A stretch of 14,832 nt of DNA from Campylobacterota bacterium. GTDB taxonomy: Bacteria; Campylobacterota; Campylobacteria; Campylobacterales; Sulfurovaceae. The stretch lies in the NCBI GenBank assembly GCA_011330645.1, contig DRQB01000011.1, forward strand, positions 1-14,832, written 5' to 3'. Position 1 is the stretch's first letter, and each line of letters opens with the position of its first letter. Positions 11,258 through 14,832 of this stretch are shown here, in pieces. The translations under genes and the position numbers were made by a program. The notes under the pieces are model-generated. The model was not told the DNA's origin. It saw only the letters and a list, made by a program, of their open reading frames with translations, and did not search any database.

Positions 11258-11793
11258 AATCCCTCTTTCACTAAAGTACTCGTATCACCACTACAGCCTG
11301 TAAGTGCTTTTCGTATAGCATCTTTTTTAAACCCTAGACTTTCCAATGCCATCACAGCTTCACCCAGTGCACCAGAGTGTTCACTCTCTTCATGTCCATC
11401 TACGATGAAATCTGCAAGCTCAACGAGTATACGGCTCGCTGCCTTTGGTCCTATGCCAGGGACGCGTTTGAGCATACTCACATCTTTAGAAGCCACCACT
11501 TTCGCAAAGGTACTAGGCGTAAATGTCGAACAAATTGCCAAACCTACTTTAGGTCCTACACCATTGATTTTAAGCACAGTATCAAACATTTTCTTTTCAT
11601 TGGTATCCATAAACCCAAAGAGAAGATTCGCATCTTCACGTATCACTTGCGTGACAAAAAGTTTTACTTTATTTTCCTGTATGCTATTAGATGTATTGAT
11701 AGACACATGTACTTCATAGATGAGTCCATTCACATTCACATGCACAAAAGTGGGATCTTTGCGTTCCACTGTTCCTTCTATACCTACTATCAT
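11236..11793 (-). CDS. ruvA: Holliday junction branch migration complex subunit RuvA
   Basis: RuvA forms tetramers that bind Holliday junctions and load the RuvB motor during recombination and repair. The protein is 185 aa, close to the usual 185-205. It has the N-terminal OB-fold (MIVGIEGTVERKDPTFVHVNVNGLIYEVHVS and LFGFMDTNEKKMFDTVLKINGVGPKVG). Two helix-hairpin-helix motifs are INGVGPKVGLAI (about 76-87) and VPGIGPKAASRIL (about 110-122), and the C-terminal RuvB-contact domain is GEAVMALESLGFKKDAIRKAL. The ATG at 11793 is preceded by TGGAGAA with good spacing. It is transcribed away from murJ and converges on the candidate sRNA. Its 3' end is unusual because the stop codon is embedded in the terminator hairpin. 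Confidence 0.97.
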   Translation of the reverse strand: MIVGIEGTVERKDPTFVHVNVNGLIYEVHVSINTSNSIQENKVKLFVTQVIREDANLLFGFMDTNEKKMFDTVLKINGVGPKVGLAICSTFTPSTFAKVVASKDVSMLKRVPGIGPKAASRILVELADFIVDGHEESEHSGALGEAVMALESLGFKKDAIRKALTGCSGDTSTLVKEGLKKLQRL

Positions 11794-11821
11794 GTATATT
11801 CTCCATTACTTCATTTTAAAA

Positions 11822-11830
11822 AGTATATCA
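11822..11830 (-). promoter_or_regulatory. Extended -10 (TGATATACT) for ruvA
   Basis: Read on the minus strand, TG-A-TATACT (TATACT at 11827-11822) predicts a start near 11815. The leader is about 22 nt and contains the GGAG ribosome site. The large inverted repeat at 11849-11877 lies immediately upstream. Confidence 0.55.
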
Positions 11831-11848
11831 TGCTTTTGTATCTAATCC

Positions 11849-11877
11849 TAAAAATATGTCATATTGACATATTTTTA
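11849..11877. promoter_or_regulatory. Perfect 13-bp inverted repeat between divergent ruvA and murJ (operator candidate)
   Basis: TAAAAATATGTCA (11849-11861) and TGACATATTTTTA (11865-11877) are perfect reverse complements separated by TAT. The centre (11863) lies about 46-48 bp upstream of both predicted start sites. Both genes are transcribed away from it, so it cannot be a terminator for either; a dimeric regulator site is the simplest reading. I do not recognise the cognate factor. Confidence 0.65.
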
Positions 11878-11896
11878 ATTCACATCAACATTACGA

Positions 11897-11902
11897 TACA
11901 AT
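11897..11902 (+). promoter_or_regulatory. -10 element (TACAAT) for murJ
   Basis: TACAAT precedes the murJ ATG by 28 nt, giving a start near 11909 and a leader with AAAGAG as the ribosome site. The -35 region falls in the right arm of the inverted repeat at 11849-11877. Confidence 0.5.
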
Positions 11903-11930
11903 ACTCACACTTTAAAATACAAAGAGTATC

Positions 11931-13337
11931 ATGCGATTAAAATCTATCTTTACAAACAGTTTTGGCATCCTTATCTCACGTGTTACAGGTCTTGGACGTG
12001 ATGTTTTAATGGCTTCTGCATTGGGTGCGTCGGTATGGTCAGATATGTTTTTTGTTGCCTTTAAACTTCCTAACCTTTTTCGCCGTATTTTTGCAGAGGG
12101 AGCATTTACACAAGCTTTCATGCCTTCATTTATTGCATCTAAACATAAGGGTGTCTTTGCCACAGCCATCTTTTTACGATTTTTACTTTTTCTTATGGCA
12201 TTTTCACTCATCATTACTCTCTTTCCTGAACCTATTACAAAGTTACTTGCATGGGGTTGGAATGCTAAGCTTATTTCTAATACTTCTCCACTTACTGCTA
12301 TCAATTTTTGGTATTTAGACCTTATTTTTATTGTTACCTTTTTGGCGACTTTACTTCAATATAAAGAACATTTTGCCACCACAGCCATGTCCACGGCATT
12401 ACTCAATATCTCTATGATGGCTGCACTTTGGTTTTACATGAAAGAAGACCCCAAAACAGTAGCCTATGCCCTAAGTTTTGCTGTACTTATAGGGGGGTTA
12501 TTACAGGTAGTTGCACATTTAGTTGCCATCAAAAAATTTAATTTACACAAAATCCTACTAGGTGGGTGGAAATACAGAAAACATAAAGATGTGCAGGAAG
12601 AAAAGAAACATTTCAACACTCTGTTTTTACCAGGTATTTTAGGAAATTCCACACCTCAAATCTCTGCTTTTATTGATACAATTCTTGCAACTTTTCTTAT
12701 GACAGGTTCGGTTTCATATTTATTTTATGCAAATCGTGTTTTCCAATTGCCTCTTGCTATCATTGCTATTGCTACGGCAACGGTACTCTTCCCTTCTGTT
12801 TCCAAAGCATTAAAAAATGGTCACGAGCATATTGCTTATGCACATTTAGACAAAGCATTTTGGCTCTTGAGCTTTTTACTTGGTGCTGCTATGTTAGGCG
12901 GTATTTTATTGGCTGAGCCTATTGTTTGGTTGCTCTTTGAACGTGGCAAATTTACCAATGTTGAAACATTTAAAACTGTTTCTGTCTTACAAATGTATAT
13001 GGTAGGACTGCTTCCTTTTGGACTAGCAAAACTCTTTTCACTCTTCCTCTATGCTTCACATAGACATTTAAAAGCCGCAAAAATCGCCCTTTACTCGCTC
13101 ATAGCCTCTGTAAGTTCATCGCTTATACTTATGCAGTTTATGGGTGCGTCTGGGCTTGCTTTGGCAGGAAGTATTGGCGGCTGGGTTTTATTTATCTTTA
13201 CCGTAAAAGAAGTTGGTTTTGATAGATTCTTAAACATCATCCAATCAAAAAAATCTATCTATTTTTTATTGTTTCTCACTATGATAGGTATTGGTTTATA
13301 TCTGCTCAATACATTCATTATACAATGGATACGATAA
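11931..13337 (+). CDS. murJ: MurJ/MviN lipid II flippase
   Basis: MurJ moves lipid II, the peptidoglycan precursor, across the inner membrane. The 468-residue protein opens with the family block FGILISRVTGLGRDVLMASALGAS, then DMFFVAFKLPNLFRRIFAEGAFTQAFMPSF. Arg17, Arg23, Asp38 and Arg51/Arg52 correspond by eye to residues important in E. coli MurJ (Arg18, Arg24, Asp39, Arg52). Around a dozen or more hydrophobic helices follow, including PLAIIAIATATVLFPSVSKAL and FLLFLTMIGIGLYLLNTFII at the C-terminus. The family usually has 14 helices and 450-530 residues. It is a housekeeping gene divergent from ruvA and followed by a convergent PAS-protein gene, with cysS beyond it on the same strand. The start ATG has AAAGAG upstream. 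Confidence 0.97.
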   Translation: MRLKSIFTNSFGILISRVTGLGRDVLMASALGASVWSDMFFVAFKLPNLFRRIFAEGAFTQAFMPSFIASKHKGVFATAIFLRFLLFLMAFSLIITLFPEPITKLLAWGWNAKLISNTSPLTAINFWYLDLIFIVTFLATLLQYKEHFATTAMSTALLNISMMAALWFYMKEDPKTVAYALSFAVLIGGLLQVVAHLVAIKKFNLHKILLGGWKYRKHKDVQEEKKHFNTLFLPGILGNSTPQISAFIDTILATFLMTGSVSYLFYANRVFQLPLAIIAIATATVLFPSVSKALKNGHEHIAYAHLDKAFWLLSFLLGAAMLGGILLAEPIVWLLFERGKFTNVETFKTVSVLQMYMVGLLPFGLAKLFSLFLYASHRHLKAAKIALYSLIASVSSSLILMQFMGASGLALAGSIGGWVLFIFTVKEVGFDRFLNIIQSKKSIYFLLFLTMIGIGLYLLNTFIIQWIR

Positions 13338-13374
13338 TTAATTGAATTTTGAAGAACCTAAACATTCAGAGGGT

Positions 13375-13902
13375 TCAATACTTTGTTGCCAACTGTTCTC
13401 CATGATATAACTCTGAACTCATAAAATATGCATCATCCATATTTTGCAAACCTTTTAACTTACTGTACTTTTCTTCCGCTTCAATAATAGACTTTCTATA
13501 TGCCATTTTTCTACTGGCGGTATATCCGATAATATTTCCTTTATTGTCTATCTTTGCCTGTATATAGGTGAGTGTCCAGTAAAATTTTCCATCTTTTCTT
13601 AAACTTTTGACATAACCACGCCACACTTTTTTCGAAGTAATGATTTTCCACATCGCTTTAAAAAGACCTAAAGGCATATCCGGATGTCGTGTAATGTTAT
13701 GAGGAGAACCAAGTAATTCTTCTTTTGTAAAGCCTGATAGATTGATAAACCTTCGATTTGCATAGGTAATAATCCCTCTGGAATCTGTTTCCGTGATTAG
13801 GACAGAATTATCATACACATGCACTTCTTCGTCTATGGGTATTGCTTGGACTATTTTAACATTGGTAAGTGTGTTGCCAATCACTTTACGTAACTTTGTC
13901 AT
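13375..13902 (-). CDS. Aer/CetB-like PAS-domain protein (probable energy-taxis sensor)
   Basis: I chose the ATG at 13902 (175 aa, MTKLRKVIGNTL) because AGGAA sits 5-6 nt upstream. The longer frame back to 14043 crosses a likely promoter and has no ribosome site. One PAS domain spans about residues 33-135: VLITETDSRGIITYANRRFINLSGF, then SPHNITRHPDMP, WRGYVKSLRKDGKFYWTLTYIQ, and GNIIGYTASRKMAYRKSI. The RHPDMP block (Arg72, His73, Asp75) corresponds to the Aer FAD-binding region, so a flavin cofactor is likely. No transmembrane or methyl-accepting domain is present, as in Campylobacter CetB, a PAS protein that works with a separate signalling protein CetA in energy taxis. No cetA partner is in the window. 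The stop is convergent with murJ, 38 bp apart. Confidence 0.85.
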   Translation of the reverse strand: MTKLRKVIGNTLTNVKIVQAIPIDEEVHVYDNSVLITETDSRGIITYANRRFINLSGFTKEELLGSPHNITRHPDMPLGLFKAMWKIITSKKVWRGYVKSLRKDGKFYWTLTYIQAKIDNKGNIIGYTASRKMAYRKSIIEAEEKYSKLKGLQNMDDAYFMSSELYHGEQLATKY

Positions 13903-13995
13903 GCCAGTTCCTAGTTTTTTCACTATGCAACCCAGCCAACTCATACAAAGGAGTTCTGCAGCTTTCCGTCCTACTCTCACGAGAAGTTTGGCTAT

Positions 13996-14019
13996 ACAAA
14001 TATATTTGTTTTGATTATA
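13996..14019 (-). promoter_or_regulatory. -10 element (TATAAT) and overlapping palindrome for the PAS-protein gene
   Basis: Read on the minus strand, TATAAT spans 14019-14014 and predicts a start near 14007. A perfect 14-bp palindrome, ACAAATATATTTGT (13996-14009), covers that start, a place where a bound repressor would block transcription. The resulting leader to the ATG at 13902 is about 105 nt, with no obvious gene in it. Confidence 0.45.
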
Positions 14020-14079
14020 GCAAGTATAGTGCAAAAATGTCAAAAAATTGTCAAACTATAAGACTAACCAGATTTTAGC

Positions 14080-14085
14080 TATAAT
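14080..14085 (+). promoter_or_regulatory. -10 element (TATAAT) for cysS
   Basis: A perfect TATAAT lies 33 nt upstream of the cysS ATG, predicting a start near 14092 and a leader carrying AAAAGG as the ribosome site. No good -35 is visible at 16-18 bp. Confidence 0.55.
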
Positions 14086-14118
14086 CTCATCTATAAATAT
14101 ATAAAAGGTCAACTCTCC

Positions 14119-14832
14119 ATGCACATCTATGACAGCGTACAAAAAAGCAAACTTCTTTTTGAACCTATAGTCCCACAACAAGCGAGCATTTACGTCTGTG
14201 GGCCTACCGTGTATGATGATGCACATTTAGGGCATGCGCGTTCTTCTCTTGCCTTTGACCTTCTCTCTCGCACCTTAAAAGCACATGGTTACGCAGTCAC
14301 GATGGGAAAAAACTTTACCGACATAGATGACAAAATTATCAAAAAGGTAGAAGAAACAGGTAAAAGTATGGAAGAGATTACCTCTTTTTACATAGACCGC
14401 TACCTTGAAGAGATGGCAGCCCTTGGTGTTGCACGTGCTGACATAGAACCCAAAGCCACAGAGTCACTTACTGCCATAGAAGCTATGATACAAACACTTA
14501 TTGACAAAGACGATGCCTATGTTATTTCAACAGGAGATGTCTATTTTGATACTTCAAAAGACAGCAAGTATGGCAATATCTCTCACCGTGTGGCAGATGA
14601 TGAAGATGCACAAAGTCGTGTAACACACACTTCAGAGAAAAGAAACCCTAAAGATTTTGCCCTTTGGAAAGCCTGTAAAGGAGAAGAAGATATCTGTTTT
14701 GATACTGCTTTTTCTAAAGGTCGTCCAGGCTGGCATATAGAGTGTTCTGCCATGATAGAAAAACACTTTACAGGAAATGAGGAGTACAGTATAGACATAC
14801 ACGGAGGCGGTGCAGACCTACTTTTCCCTCAC
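14119..14832 (+). CDS. cysS: Cysteinyl-tRNA synthetase, 3' end outside window
   Basis: This class I aminoacyl-tRNA synthetase charges tRNA-Cys with cysteine. The first 238 codons are present and the frame is open at the window edge (full-length members are about 460 aa). Visible landmarks are MHIYDSVQKSKLLFEPI, YVCGPTVYDDAHLGHARSSLAFD with zinc ligand Cys27 and the HIGH-type motif HLGH (36-39), NFTDIDDKIIKK, YFDTSKDSKYGNIS, RNPKDFALWK, GRPGWHIECSAM with a second zinc-ligand Cys, and DIHGGGADLLFPH with the zinc-ligand His. The KMSKS loop would lie beyond the edge. AAAAGG at 14103-14108 supports the ATG at 14119. The next in-frame landmarks show no frameshift. It is a housekeeping gene with its own promoter. 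Confidence 0.97.
   Translation, partial: MHIYDSVQKSKLLFEPIVPQQASIYVCGPTVYDDAHLGHARSSLAFDLLSRTLKAHGYAVTMGKNFTDIDDKIIKKVEETGKSMEEITSFYIDRYLEEMAALGVARADIEPKATESLTAIEAMIQTLIDKDDAYVISTGDVYFDTSKDSKYGNISHRVADDEDAQSRVTHTSEKRNPKDFALWKACKGEEDICFDTAFSKGRPGWHIECSAMIEKHFTGNEEYSIDIHGGGADLLFPH

Noticed and set aside
13354..13376. GAACCT/GGGTTC hairpin between convergent murJ and the PAS-protein gene
   Set aside because: The stem is only about 6 bp including a G-U pair, the loop is long and no T run follows; too weak to call a terminator.
13903..14043. N-terminal extension of the PAS protein to 14043
   Set aside because: The extension crosses a TATAAT and palindrome, lacks a ribosome site, and has no PAS-like sequence; ATG at 13902 has AGGAA.

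Overview
The window looks like chromosomal DNA from a Campylobacterota (epsilonproteobacterial) bacterium, probably related to Sulfurovum or Sulfurimonas. The evidence is AT-rich coding sequence, lysine-rich proteins, sigma70 promoters recognisable mainly by a TATAAT-like -10 without a clear -35, an Aer/CetB-type PAS protein, and the ruvA / murJ / cysS neighbourhood. This assignment is inferred from gene content; no 16S gene is present.

Layout. (1) Positions 1-2822, minus strand: an operon of a BaiN/HI0933-like flavoprotein, a YcbB-type L,D-transpeptidase lipoprotein, and a YafK/DpaA-type L,D-transpeptidase cut by the window edge. (2) 2917-4014, plus strand: a small periplasmic monoheme cytochrome c and an NlpC/P60 peptidoglycan hydrolase. 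(3) 4043-11257, plus strand: an apparent accessory module. It holds two paralogous surface-type lipoproteins (4131-4853, and 5045-7396, which continues into a nine-heme cytochrome), a diheme lipoprotein, an OmpR-type response regulator, a histidine kinase, an exported Asn/Glu/Thr repeat protein and an outer-membrane beta-barrel protein. The last five lie head to tail with short gaps or overlaps. (4) 11236-14832: housekeeping genes ruvA (minus), murJ (plus), an energy-taxis-like PAS protein (minus) and the 5' part of cysS (plus).

The most interesting signal is a set of TAACACT-type direct repeats at an exact 11-bp period. They sit 14-15 bp upstream of -10 elements in front of the 4131 gene, the 5045 gene, the 7543 operon, and a fourth site at 11105 that precedes no protein gene. 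This geometry (7-bp half-sites with 4-bp spacers, replacing the -35) is what PhoB/OmpR-family activators use. The module encodes one such regulator, so I infer a self-regulating cytochrome regulon.

The fourth promoter would make a noncoding RNA of about 94 nt. Its predicted fold has a 9-bp stem closing at the 5' end, an inner hairpin with a UCCCCCU loop, a CU-rich single strand complementary to Shine-Dalgarno sequences, and a 12-bp terminator shared with ruvA. I propose an undescribed signal-transduction and extracellular electron-transfer module: the kinase senses an envelope signal, the regulator activates the cytochromes and lipoproteins, and a co-regulated sRNA may repress other mRNAs. 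Protein family calls are strong; the regulon and sRNA are inferences from sequence pattern.
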